36,687 nucleotides of DNA from Mesaphorura yosii (Eukaryota; Arthropoda; Collembola; Poduromorpha; Tullbergiidae), in contig WIXG01000578.1 of NCBI GenBank assembly GCA_009869945.1, positions 1-36,687 on the forward strand, given 5' to 3'. Below are positions 1 to 8,955 of the stretch, one piece after another; position 1 is the first letter of the stretch, and each line of letters begins with the position of its first letter. The translations under genes and the position numbers were made by a program. The notes beneath the pieces are model-generated. The model ran no database searches. It was not told the DNA's origin and worked only from the letters and a program-made list of their open reading frames with translations.

Positions 1-192
1 CTCCCCATCTGGTGCAGGACAAGGAGGAGGTGGAGGTCAGGGACCAGCGGCCGGTTCGGGTGGAGTGACAGGGAACCCAGGAGGAGGAGGAGGTGGAGTC
101 TCCCCATCTGGTGCAGGACAAGGAGGAGGTGGAGGTCAGGGACCAGCGGCCGGTTCGGGCGGAGTGACAGGGAACCCAGGAGGAGGAGGAGG
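1..192 (+). repeat. 99-bp coding tandem repeat (33 aa per unit)
   Basis: The segment starting CTCCCCATCTGGTGCAGG at base 1 recurs at base 100, and the copies stay almost identical until a deletion inside the poly-GGA tract near 192. The period is exactly 99 bp, so units add or drop without a frameshift. More units probably lie upstream of the window. Confidence 0.9.
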
Positions 193-619
193 CCCAGCTC
201 CAACAAATCAAGCAACCCCCAAATCAACCATCGTCGGCGCTGATAGTGCAGTACCCCAGCAGCAACAACCCGCAACCACCGATCAAACCTCCCCCGACTC
301 TGCACATACCCCCCAAATCCGCACCGGCCAGCTCCGCGTCCCCAAAAACGTGGCCCCACAAGTCATGACCGCCTTCCAGAGCAACCAGATGGGGTGGGCT
401 GATAAGACGAGAGCTGAATTGCTCCGTGGAGGGCGGTGGGACGAGGCGTCACAGAAGTTTGTTACGAGGGATGGGTCTATAATAGACCCAAATGATGGAG
501 AAAAGTGGCAGCAGTACTTTGGAGGTTATACGCCTGAAGGGATGAATGGATTGTTTCATGGGACGGATGGGAAATGGGATACGCTGATGTACTGGCTTCC
601 GGGAGCGTTCACTTCATAA
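1..619 (+). CDS. 3' end of Gly-rich tandem-repeat protein, unknown function (partial)
   Basis: The frame is open from base 2 to the TAA at 617-619, so the gene enters from outside the window and about 205 codons are visible. The first ~63 residues are almost two copies of a 33-residue Gly/Pro/Gln/Ser-rich unit. A Thr/Pro/Gln linker follows, and then a folded-looking C-terminal ~95 residues rich in Trp, Asp and Gly, with WADKTRAELLRGG and WQQYFGGYTPEG as landmarks. An internal GTG at 65 is not a start; translation clearly runs through it. The composition suggests an extracellular or structural protein, but I recognise no family for the C-terminal domain. A poly(A) signal lies 49 bp after the stop. 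Confidence 0.7.
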   Translation, partial: SPSGAGQGGGGGQGPAAGSGGVTGNPGGGGGGVSPSGAGQGGGGGQGPAAGSGGVTGNPGGGGGPAPTNQATPKSTIVGADSAVPQQQQPATTDQTSPDSAHTPQIRTGQLRVPKNVAPQVMTAFQSNQMGWADKTRAELLRGGRWDEASQKFVTRDGSIIDPNDGEKWQQYFGGYTPEGMNGLFHGTDGKWDTLMYWLPGAFTS

Positions 620-667
620 AATCACTTCGGGCTGAAAAACATCATCTTTGTACAGAATGTTTTTTAA

Positions 668-673
668 AATAAA
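668..673 (+). terminator. Poly(A) signal AATAAA
   Basis: A canonical hexamer lies 49 bp after the stop of the Gly-rich repeat gene. Confidence 0.6.
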
Positions 674-1335
674 ATGCAGCATTTTCATAAAAGTTGGCGG
701 CGTTTACTTAGGGTTTGGGCAATGAATTCGAGTCCTTGCAGTAAGTTCGCTGGAGTCTTGTTCAACGAATTCCTTATCAGTTACCAATTTCAACAGGCGT
801 GTAGCTTTCTAGCTTCCTGGTTTCGTTTCATTTAGTGGCTCAATGCGGCCGCCGACTAGGTGATCAGGGAGAAATCTACAGCAAAGTACGAATGGAAATC
901 AAACCGGGAAGAGACCGTTGGCCTTATTTCATAATGAATCCCATTTATTCTTATCAGCTATCCCCTCATTCTGTTCATTCCACCAAGACTTGCCGATTCT
1001 TCGCGTCGCAGCCCTGCTTCACTCAATTCTCCAGCGTATTCAAGCCGCCGCCGTCTTCCGCATTCGATACTGCGAGTATCGGCAATCGTTTTTCAAACTT
1101 CAAACTAACTTCTCTTTGTCGAACATTCCCATAAGTTCTAATCTCCAGTGGAGAGGAACGATTGGCGGTTGCCCATTCAAAGAAGTCCGAGGTGACCGCA
1201 ACCGCAGTAGGAGAGATAAATGGGTGGAAAGGAGCCTTTACTTTGATTACCGATGCCAGCCTCGCTTTGCATGGCGAATGCAACTTGATCGGCCATTGAA
1301 TGGTATTCAGAACGCTTCGAATGAGAATCTCTGAA
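674..1335. other. Intergenic, no gene recognised
   Basis: Several short overlapping open frames occur on both strands (for example 918-1334 + and 1023-1283 -). None has splice-consistent extensions or a recognisable composition. It is bounded by two poly(A) signals facing each other, as expected for a convergent intergenic spacer. Confidence 0.5.
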
Positions 1336-1341
1336 TTTATT
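1336..1341 (-). terminator. Poly(A) signal AATAAA for the EXD1-like gene
   Basis: TTTATT on the plus strand, 105 bp past the proposed stop codon. The distance favours the five-exon model but also fits the shorter one. Confidence 0.55.
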
Positions 1342-1445
1342 TCCTTATTTTGGGGCTACAAATCACATTCAGCATTCACACTTGAACAACACGCACTGAT
1401 TAATAAAATGAGAAGCACAGCTGTAAAGTCCTTGAACCCATCCTC

Positions 1446-2746
1446 CTACTGCCTCTCTCCGCCTTGCGTCGCCGAAAACACGTCCCTTATCGTACTGTTG
1501 AGGTTCTCCATCGGCTCGTCGTCCCTGCACTGCGAGCAGACAAAATCATTTAATTGGACTAATTACAAAGAGATTAGCATTTAGCATCAAGTCTGTAACC
1601 TCACCCATGAATTCGGGTCCTCATAACGAGAACTGATCACGTCCTCCGCGTACACCTCGAATAATTTAGTGAACCTCGAGTTCTTGACCCTCTCAATCCC
1701 TTCTTTCAGGGGAATGAGGTACTTGACGGTGAGGGCCATGTACTTACGCTGGGTGGCGGGTGAATTATCTCGCTTCCCATTTCTCAGAACCTGCAACTCC
1801 TTTTCCCTCACGACACCACTCAAATACTTGGCCACAGCATCCTCCAATGAAATCATGTGCTTCCTCGGCTCTCCACTCCTCGCCTGCGCCTCCTTTTTGC
1901 TTAGAACAAAGTCCACCAGCTGCGTATCGTAAACGTTCTCCACCCGAAGTCCATGCGTATGGTACAGGTAGTCGATTGCGGGTCGGAGGTTATGCATTAT
2001 TTTCAGGATCCGCCTGCTCTCAAAGACAGGTCTTAATTTCTCCCAGAGTGGCCACCCATTTACTCTGAATTTCTCGACTTCGATTGGGATGATTGCGTCG
2101 TGGGAGCTGAATAATATCCAAGAAATTGTGGAGAGTGGGGCTCCTTCGCCAATCAGCGAGACTCCGATTTCTTTTATTGTTGTGGTTTTGAGTGCGTTGA
2201 GCTGCGGGAAAGAAGGGAGAAGGTAAATTCACTGCCAAGGAAGCAACTGGAATGGGGTTCTTACGAGCATCTCCAACAATTCGCAGTTGCGTATCAGCAG
2301 AGTGGGCATCGTCTTCTCCCGAAGAGCAGTAGCGCTTACGGGTTCTTTCTTGTGGAGGACAGTGACTTTGAAAAAATATGCAAATATGATTTTTATACCC
2401 AAAGTTCCCAAGAAATATAAACCCTCAGCTTACACTCCGAAATCTCGTTCGCAGCAAACATGAGAGCACCGCCGTACGGCCTATCCTCGTCTACATCAGT
2501 CACGTTCACAATCCCAATCACGCTGTTGTCGAGCTGGTCCGCTGGATTCTTGAGGACTGTTCCGCTGTAGGATTTACCATCTCTTAGCTTTAACTTGACT
2601 TCTGAGCCGGCTGGCAAGTTGAAGGAGGTGGGCCAGTGGGTTGTTAAGAAGAGGCCTGAATTTGATTAATGTTGCAGTTTGGTACCTTTCGAGGTTCGAA
2701 TCGTTCCAAGGATCTTACCTTCCCGACTCGTTACGGGTGCAGACAT
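1446..2746 (-). CDS. EXD1: EXD1-like protein: Lsm domain plus degenerate 3'-5' exonuclease fold
   Basis: Five exons (2719-2746, 2434-2655, 2265-2365, 1605-2201, 1446-1529) splice in frame at GTAAG/GTGAG donors and give 343 aa. Residues ~10-115 look like an Lsm fold (GSEVKLKLRDGKSYSGTV). Residues 118-300 resemble the DEDD exonuclease fold, with VYDTQLVDFVLS and NLRPAIDYLYHTHG. In known EXD1 proteins this pair acts as an RNA-binding adaptor in piRNA biogenesis in the perinuclear nuage. The first catalytic motif, normally DxE, reads S132-L-I134, so hydrolysis is unlikely, as reported for EXD1. The last intron is less certain: without it exon 4 reads three codons further to a stop at 1587. A poly(A) signal lies at 1336-1341 on this strand. 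Confidence 0.8.
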
Positions 2747-3328
2747 TCTTAATGATGTCGGCACACAGAGTGAGTGTTTTCACGTTATCAGTGTCAAGGG
2801 TCAAGAGAGTCACTTGCTGATGGTCCTCATCTTGATTCGGATTTATACCTTTTAATTGATTATGTCGTGTTAATTACAAACTCACAAACGCAGTTTATTC
2901 GGAAAGATAACGGGCGCTCATTTCATTTTTAGCAATCAAGTTTTTGAACTCATGAATGAGCAACACGTGGACAGCATCATTTTCTTTGTTTCAGGATTCA
3001 GGAGATTTTAGAGTCCAGCGTTCGAAATCAGCCAACTCGAAATCGCTATCTTCTATGCTTATAAAACTTCCGCCTTAGATATCGAATAACGAACGATAGT
3101 TGCCAATTCAGGTCAGCTCATTCCCGAGTTCGTATCTGCAATTGGGAAAAGGGTTTCAAATCAAATCGGGCCCGCTTGCCTACTCAAAGCAGGAGCTGAC
3201 CACGACCACAAATCCAGAAAGAAAGAAGTCGACTGCGTCGGATTTCACACATGAACTAATCAAACCAGGAATTCTGCGTTTTGCTTCCTTGCCCGATTGC
3301 TGCGGTGGCTCGCTCCGATTTCGGCCGC
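2747..3328. other. Divergent intergenic region between EXD1-like and defensin genes
   Basis: About 0.6 kb lies between two head-to-head start regions. Only chance open frames were seen. It must hold the EXD1-like promoter and the distal control region of the defensin gene. I found no convincing kappaB-type site by eye. Confidence 0.5.
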
Positions 3329-3366
3329 AATAAATACGAGGGCCGCTGCCGACTTGTGGTTCAGTT
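3329..3366 (+). promoter_or_regulatory. Core promoter: TATA-like box and TCAGTT initiator of the defensin gene
   Basis: AATAAATA at 3329-3336 is followed about 30 bp later by TCAGTT at 3361-3366, which matches the arthropod initiator consensus TCAKTY. The spacing is right for TATA to +1, giving a ~67-nt 5' UTR before the ATG at 3430. Confidence 0.6.
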
Positions 3367-3429
3367 TCAAGCCAAGCTTCCACTTTCATTTACAACCTTC
3401 AACCACACCTCCGAAAAACCTTCTTCAAA

Positions 3430-3694
3430 ATGTTCAATCTCAAATTCGTCATGGTTCTCTGCTTCGTGGTGCTGGCCATCATTGGTCAGATGGGAGGTGA
3501 GTCCAGTCAAATGCGAAGGGGAAAAGGGTGACTTTATTGATGGGCAACGATTAATTTTCCCACCTTTTTCTTTTGCAGAGGTCGCCGCGTGCGCCGCCGA
3601 CGCTTGCAGCCGTGACTGCCTCATTCACCAGGGGCAGGGATACACTGGCATCTGCGGAGGCGAGGGCTCCTGCACCTGTCTCTTCGTCGGCTAA
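3430..3694 (+). CDS. Defensin-like CSalpha-beta antimicrobial peptide precursor
   Basis: Two exons (3430-3496, 3579-3694), with a GTGAGT donor and a TTTTGCAG acceptor, encode 60 aa. Residues 1-~22 form a hydrophobic signal peptide (LKFVMVLCFVVLAIIG). The mature part has six cysteines at 27, 32, 36, 48, 54 and 56. The spacing C-x4-C-x3-C-x11-C-x5-C-x-C, with GIC and CTC motifs, is the cysteine-stabilised alpha-beta pattern of arthropod defensins and some scorpion-type peptides. Secretion and a role in innate immunity follow from the family; activity is inferred. No long propeptide is visible. The intron sits at the signal/mature boundary. The 3' end (ATTAAA at 3809-3814) overlaps the convergent SSRP1 3' end. 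Confidence 0.8.
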
Positions 3695-3880
3695 GTGCCA
3701 AGCGTCTTTAAATCGAAGATCTGACACGGCTCAACCGGATTTACGAAAGGAAAACAGCGCACATTTCAACTTGTTTTTTGTACCCATTTTAATTACGTCA
3801 AATGCCCAATTAAAATTCTTTTGCTGCAACCTTTTCGCGTGTACTCTGCATTTTTCCTTCGACAGAATTTGAAGAAGTGC

Positions 3881-5973
3881 TCAATCAGAGCTATCCGAGT
3901 CGGAAATGAACTCTTTGCTCTTAAACTCGCCACCAGCGCCCGCCGAAGCGGCACCCGAGCTGCTGGAAGGTTTTGCTTTCTTCCTGGGGGTGCTTGGCTT
4001 GGAGCTTGATTTTGTCTTCTCTTTGCCTTCCTTCTTCTTTGAGGAGGATGAAGATTTCGCCTTTGAAGGCTTTTCCTTGTCCCCCCTTGGTTTCTTGCTC
4101 TTCTTGCTGCTGTGCTTGCTGCTCGAGGCTCCTCCTTCATCGTCCTCTTCATCTGAGGAGGAGGACTCGCTCGCGTTTGAGTCGAACCTGCGGGAAAAGG
4201 AGCGGAAAATTAATAGACACAAATGGAATGGAACAAATTAATAATTCCATAGCATAAAACTCACTCCTCCGCCACGTCATCATCGCTCCCTCCCTTCACC
4301 ATCCCCGGATCGAAATCAGCGTCCTCCTCCGAGCCCTCATCCTCATCCTCCTCATCGTCCGACCTCGCTTCCGCTTCAGCTTTAACACGAGCCAGGTAAG
4401 CGTCAGGCTCCGCCTCATTGTCACTATTCTCAAAATCCGCAAACGAAGCTGTCGGCGCCTTGTTCTTCCCACTATTCTTAATCCGTATCTTCTTGTTGTT
4501 GACAAAGTCAAAGAGTTTCGGGTACTCCTCCTTCTCGATGGAGCTGAACGTATAAATGACACCAGAGCGGAGCTCTACCTCGAAATCGAAGGAGCGCGTG
4601 CTCCCTCCGCTCCGGGCAAAGTTCACCGAGTTGAGCTCTTCAAAGCGGATGTGGAGTGGTGGTTTGTGGATGAAGATGAAGCCTCGCTCGAGCGGGTAAA
4701 TGTAGCCGGCGGCGGCTTTGTACGAGCAGCTGATTGCTGGGGTGCCCGAGTGGCCGACGAACGGGCCGGGAGTTGTTAGCTTTCGGTTGACGAGGACGCG
4801 CATGAGGCGGCTGATGACTTCGTAGGAGTGGCCACTCATTTCTTTTGTTAGTTTGCCGTCGTACTTTTTGAGGAGGTCGTCACTGCGGGTGGAAAATTAA
4901 AGTCATGAATTGAGATTGCAACAGGCACAAAGCGTTGCCGGCTCGACACTTGGACTTACTCCGAAAAAGGCAGGTCGATGCTGACCCGCTCCTCATCCTG
5001 CTGGAAGAGGAAGGTTAGGTAGTGATATCGAGTCTGTCCCTGCTTGATTGGCGGGTCGAGGCTGACGACGAAGAAGATCTGGCGACCGTCCTTGTGCGGA
5101 AGGAGAAAGAGACGGAGGACGGTCGACATTGCAATTTTATAGTCGAACGTTTTGCCATGCAGCTGAAAGAAGGAGGAGTAGACTTTGATGTCGTAGCGGC
5201 CCCTGTGAAACGAGTAAATAGCAAGTCAGGACTTGGCCGGGCTTTTGCGCTGGATAATTTTATAGATTTAGACCCTCACCTCGGCGTGAGGCAGTGCACC
5301 TCCCTGAAAATTGCCACAGCATCCCCAACAGCGCTGATGACGTCCGCCTTTTGCAGCACGTGATCACGGAACGAGTCGACTGGATCATCTCCCGCCATCT
5401 CACTGCTCGGAATGTGAAAGCGGAGCTCCATGAGGCTAGCTGGAGCCTCTTCATTCGGATGGAACTCGAGCGTGACTTCATTCTTCCCCGCCACGCACTG
5501 GCTCACATGCCCAAGCGGGATCTCAAAATCGAGCTTGTTGTCCACCTCGAAGGAGAGGACCGACCCCGAGAATTTCGCTGTCCCCCAATTCCAGCCTTTC
5601 ACGCAAATGTCCTTGTCTGGCATCGGCAGGTCATAATTTTCTTTCACGTAGTTTGTAATCTTTTCCTTATCCGCATCCTTGAAACCACCGAACCGGTACA
5701 TCGTTCCGTGCTTCGTGAAGGCCCGGATGCCCCAATTCAGGCAGAAGCGGACCCAGTTGAAGTGATCCACGTCATTAATTTGGATCTGCTCCACTTTGCC
5801 AGTTTTGCTGTTCTTGTACTGGATCATCGTGTCGGTGAACTTTAGGCGGCCGCGGACCTGTGAAGATAAGAGTGGAGATTAATGAATAAACTGATAAAAC
5901 TGCAATGGAGTCAACTTACGAAAATTCCACGCGTCTCGTAGCAAATATCGGAGAAGTCAATATCACCGGCCAT
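3881..5973 (-). CDS. SSRP1: SSRP1, FACT histone chaperone subunit, lacking the HMG box
   Basis: Five exons (5920-5973, 5280-5857, 4960-5202, 4265-4882, 3881-4187) join in perfect phase and give 599 aa. Exons 1-2 cover the N-terminal PH module and most of SSrecog; exon 3 begins with GRYDIKVY. Exon 4 holds the Rtt106-like PH domain ([32 protein letters not shown]) and the acidic stretch. Exon 5 is Ser/Lys-rich and ends with [18 protein letters not shown]1 pairs with SPT16 to handle H2A-H2B during transcription and replication. Animal SSRP1 normally has an HMG box between the basic region and the FKSKEF tail; here it is absent. The intron between exons 4 and 5 is only 77 bp, so no hidden exon fits. 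The organisation is then like fungal Pob3. Confidence 0.93.
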
Positions 5974-6131
5974 TCCTGTTGGTGGGTTATCAGTTGTACT
6001 TAAAAGTAAAGCGTTGCGGTTGAGAATTCCATGAGAAGATCACTGGGTAGCGGGTAATACTGAATTCGGCATTGCCAACTCTCACACACAGACGACTATC
6101 CACTACTCCATAAATAACGAATAGACAGCAC

Positions 6132-6921
6132 AGATAAAAAGACGCTGGAGATGGAAAACTACGGCAAAAAATCGATCGGCTGCGTACAGCATCAAAAGTC
6201 CCGCGTACGCTCTGCGAGCGGTTTCTTTCCACGAGCAGAGCAAGAAAATTGCGTGCTAAGGTCAGTTTTTAAGACTCCACTTTATTCACCTTAATACGCA
6301 CATAAAAAAATGGAAAAGCATAATTCAATCTGTGGTCACATATTTCAATGGAACTTCATCTGCGAAAAGTCTCCTACCTGTGGAATCCATTCAAAATGCT
6401 TTTAGGTTACCAAGTGAGGCAAGTGAGGCTTTGCAGTTTCTTACCATTTACCAGTTGATGTGTTGATCGATTAATTTTCCATATTCCAACTTGAGCTCGT
6501 CAATTTTGTGAACAATTTTGCCGACCATGACGTCCACGTGGGCCTGACTGAGGTCCGGAATATCGATCAGCACACCCAGCAAAGTATTAATCTCCGTCAC
6601 AAGTGCTTCCATTCTTTTACGATCTTCAGAAGTCACTCCATCCAATCTTACACCAGCCATGACCTGCTTTTCAAATGTAAAGTATTTAGCGAGGTATCCG
6701 TCCTTGAAACGATGTGCTGCCTGATCAAGCAATGGATTCCTGTGTGGTGATAGAAAACAATGTTATGTACTATTCTACCGACATGAGAAACTGAAACACG
6801 AATGGGCGAGGAAATGCGTGGCCAGAGGAAGAGCACCGAAGAAAGGAGTCTCTCGCGCGTCGCGCCCCAAGGCATTGACTATTTTGGGTCACTGCTCGAA
6901 TTCTGAGGATTTACTACTACT
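6132..6921. repeat. Duplicated block, copy A
   Basis: Two parts recur downstream. 6132-6300 (starting AAAAAGACGCTGGAGATGG) matches 8956-9131, and 6229-6921 matches 8256-8952 with scattered substitutions and small indels. The plus-strand CCACTTTATTCACC at ~6277 carries a minus-strand AATAAA that is also the 3' end of the gene at 9202. The pattern suggests tandem duplication with later rearrangement. Confidence 0.85.
6448..6738 (-). CDS. Putative terminal coding exon, unknown protein (copy A)
   Basis: After a CACACAG acceptor, an open frame of ~96 codons runs to a stop at 6448-6450. It is helical and charged, with heptad-like spacing (MEALVTEINTLLGVLIDIPDL, KIVHKIDELKLEYGKLID). No family is recognised. 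A second copy at 8482-8768 stays open in this frame despite ~10 amino-acid changes, which argues for coding. The exon starts in a phase that needs two bases from an upstream exon, and I could not find a first exon that supplies them. The nearby ATG at 6873-6875 with a GTAGAA donor joins in the wrong frame. Treat it as a partial model. Confidence 0.45.
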   Translation of the reverse strand, partial: NPLLDQAAHRFKDGYLAKYFTFEKQVMAGVRLDGVTSEDRKRMEALVTEINTLLGVLIDIPDLSQAHVDVMVGKIVHKIDELKLEYGKLIDQHINW

Positions 6922-7303
6922 TTGGGGATTAAGCATTTAGCCTTACGCACATTTTGTTGTCGATTGTTGCAGTATTTGAAAACTCCAAAAATGACCCACG
7001 CACGACAAATACGATACTATGATACAATGATGATTTCGGAACGAGCACGATCTTAATGAAACACAATCTCAGGAAAACTGGACGGTAAGCGGAGGACGAC
7101 AAGGCGTTTGTGGTCGTAAAATTGTGGATGGGAGACTGCAATCAGGCAAATTATTCTCGGGCTCATACACTCGCAACGGTCATCGCTCTTGTCCGTCGAT
7201 ATCCGTTCATTCTTTACTGCACACAAGGCCAGAGTAGACTTTGATTAGATGCCCTTTTCCTATCAATCACAATCCCTATTTAATTTAATTAAGTTACATA
7301 GTG
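6922..7303. other. Intergenic between duplicated block and receptor pseudogene
   Basis: Contains a minus-strand open frame (6929-7141) without recognisable features or a good splice link to the exon at 6448-6738. Nothing else is supported. Confidence 0.4.
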
Positions 7304-8095
7304 TTACGGTTCCTTAAAATCAACCGGCAGATTCGCCGTTCCGGACACGAGAAAACTTGCCAGCGTTAGCTTCGGCTCACACTCCATGTAGTAAAAGCTC
7401 CCGAGAGCAAATTGGAGTGGGGGCAGTGCCCTCGCTTGAGCATTTTATATGCATTTTATGTCGGCATTTGCTCTCCACGGCAGGACAGCCGCGTTCTTGT
7501 AGCCTCGAATGAGCAGGACCGACTTGATTTAGAAGCTGGACATCGTTCGTTGAGACCGTGAGCCAGATTGTCAGGTAGAGCCCCATCACGTAGAGTCCAA
7601 TTGCGAGTACGGGCTGCCCGAACAAGGACGGGGAGCTAACGTTCAACCGCAGCCGTACGGTGCTCATGATGGAGAACAAGAGCAGGCTCACAGCAGCTTC
7701 AGCCCGGGCACGAGAATGTCGAGTAGAAGTAGTTGCATAGAATAGCCAGTTTTCTGTACGCTTGAAGCCGGGCCAAGATTTCCTGCAGGCGTGGCGCGGG
7801 GAAGGGGGCACAGACAAAGACGTGGTGGATTCCGCCACAGCCACAGGCTCGACATGAGGCTCTTTCTCTTTCCATTCGTCCTCTTTTTCGCGTCGTCATC
7901 TGCGTCCGTATCAGTGCCGGTATCAGTGTCAGCGCCACCGCCAGCTTCTAGGTCGTGGTCGAGAAAGTCGAAATCGAGCGTCTTATGGACTATTCGGGTG
8001 TACATGAATAAAAATGTTGATAGAAGCCAGCAGTTACTGGTGGCCAGCAACGAAGCCCGACGCCATGAGGGCCAGCCAAAGCCACAGCCATCCGC
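7304..8095 (-). pseudogene. Chemoreceptor (gustatory-receptor-like) pseudogene, C-terminal half
   Basis: Three minus-strand frames together give a receptor C-terminus. An N-proximal membrane piece has NCWLLSTFLFMYTRIVHKTLDF. A middle membrane segment has RLRLNVSSPSLFGQPVLAIG followed by LYVMGLYLTIWLTVSTND. The tail is FALGSFYYMECEPKLTLASF, ending at TAA 7304-7306. The last two align by eye with the intact receptor at 24201-25292, whose tail has FSVAGMYYIDREARLTFLDF. At least two frameshifts and an in-frame stop before the tail break it. The 5' end stops abruptly at 8095, where a copied SSRP1 fragment begins, so duplication probably truncated it. Membrane localisation is by family. Confidence 0.65.
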
Positions 8096-8255
8096 GTTAG
8101 CTTTCGGTTGACGAGGACGCGCATGAGGCGGCTGATGACTTCGTAGGGGTGGCCACTCATTTCTTTTGTTAGTTTGCCGTCGTACTTTTTGAGGAGGTCG
8201 TCACTGCGGGTGGAAAATTAAAGTCATGAGATGAGATTGCAACAGGCACAAAGCG
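8096..8255 (-). pseudogene. 160-bp copy of SSRP1 exon 4 plus intron
   Basis: This is nearly identical (about three differences in 160) to 4775-4934, covering the first 108 bp of SSRP1 exon 4 and 52 bp of the intron before it, in the same orientation. The intron sequence shows DNA-level copying, not retroposition. It joins the receptor pseudogene on one side and duplicated block B on the other, with no spacer. Non-functional. Confidence 0.92.
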
Positions 8256-8952
8256 CCACGAGCAGAGCAAGAAAGATAATTGCGTGCTAAGGTCAGTTTT
8301 TAAGACTCCTCCAATTTATTCACATTAATACGCACATAAGAAAATAGAAAAGCATAATTCAATCTGTGGCCACATATTTCAATGGAACTTCACCTGTGGA
8401 AAGTCTCCCTAGAACCTGTGGAATCAATTCAAAGTGCTTTTAGGTTATCAAGTTCGGCAAGTGAGGCTTTGCAGTTTCTTACTAGTTGATGTGTTGATCG
8501 ATTAATTTTCCATATTCCAACTTGAGCTCGTCAATTTTGTGAACAATTTTGCCAACTATGACATCCACTTGGGCCTGACTGAAGTCCGGAATATCGATCA
8601 GCACACCCAGCAAAGTATTAATATGCGCCACAAGTACTTCCATACTTTTACGATCTTCAGAAGTCACTCCATCCAATCTTACACCAACCATGACCTGTTT
8701 TTCAAATGTAAAGTATTTGGCGAGGTATCCGTCCTTGAAATGATGTGTTGCCTGATCAAGCAGTGGATTCCTGTGTGGTGATAGAAAACAATGTTATGTA
8801 TTATTCTACCGACATGAGAAACTGAAACACGAATGGGCGAGGAAATGCGTGGCCAGAGGAAGAGCACCGAAGAAAGGAATCTCTCGCGTGTCGCGCCCCA
8901 AGGCATTGACTATTTTGGGTCACTGCTCGAATTCTGAGGACTTACTACTACT
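8256..8952. repeat. Duplicated block, copy B
   Basis: Matches 6229-6921, from CCACGAGCAGAGCAAG to TTACTACTAC, with small indels. It begins exactly where the SSRP1 fragment ends, which marks a recombination joint. Confidence 0.85.
8482..8768 (-). CDS. Putative terminal coding exon, unknown protein (copy B)
   Basis: This is the paralogue of the exon at 6448-6738. It has the same CACACAG acceptor and the same open frame, ending one codon earlier (QHIN then stop). Changes such as A to T and L to F leave the frame open and the hydrophobic pattern intact. No start exon or domain could be assigned, so it may also be a recently dead copy. Confidence 0.4.
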
Positions 8953-8955
8953 ACA

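Noticed and set aside
65..619. Gene starting at 65
   Set aside because: Base 65 is a GTG in the middle of the repeat; the frame is open from base 2, so the gene begins outside the window.
918..1334. 138-codon plus-strand frame
   Set aside because: No domain, signal, splice support or codon pattern; it overlaps other chance frames on both strands.
3906..4241. Leu/Phe-rich plus-strand frame resembling a membrane protein
   Set aside because: It is antisense to the Ser/Lys/Glu-rich end of SSRP1, whose complement reads as Leu/Phe/Ser.
5294..5845. 183-codon plus-strand frame
   Set aside because: Antisense shadow of SSRP1 exon 2.
6648..6875. 75-codon minus-strand frame as first exon of the block-A gene
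   Set aside because: Its GTAGAA donor joins the next exon in a frame that ends quickly, and the longer conserved frame needs another phase.
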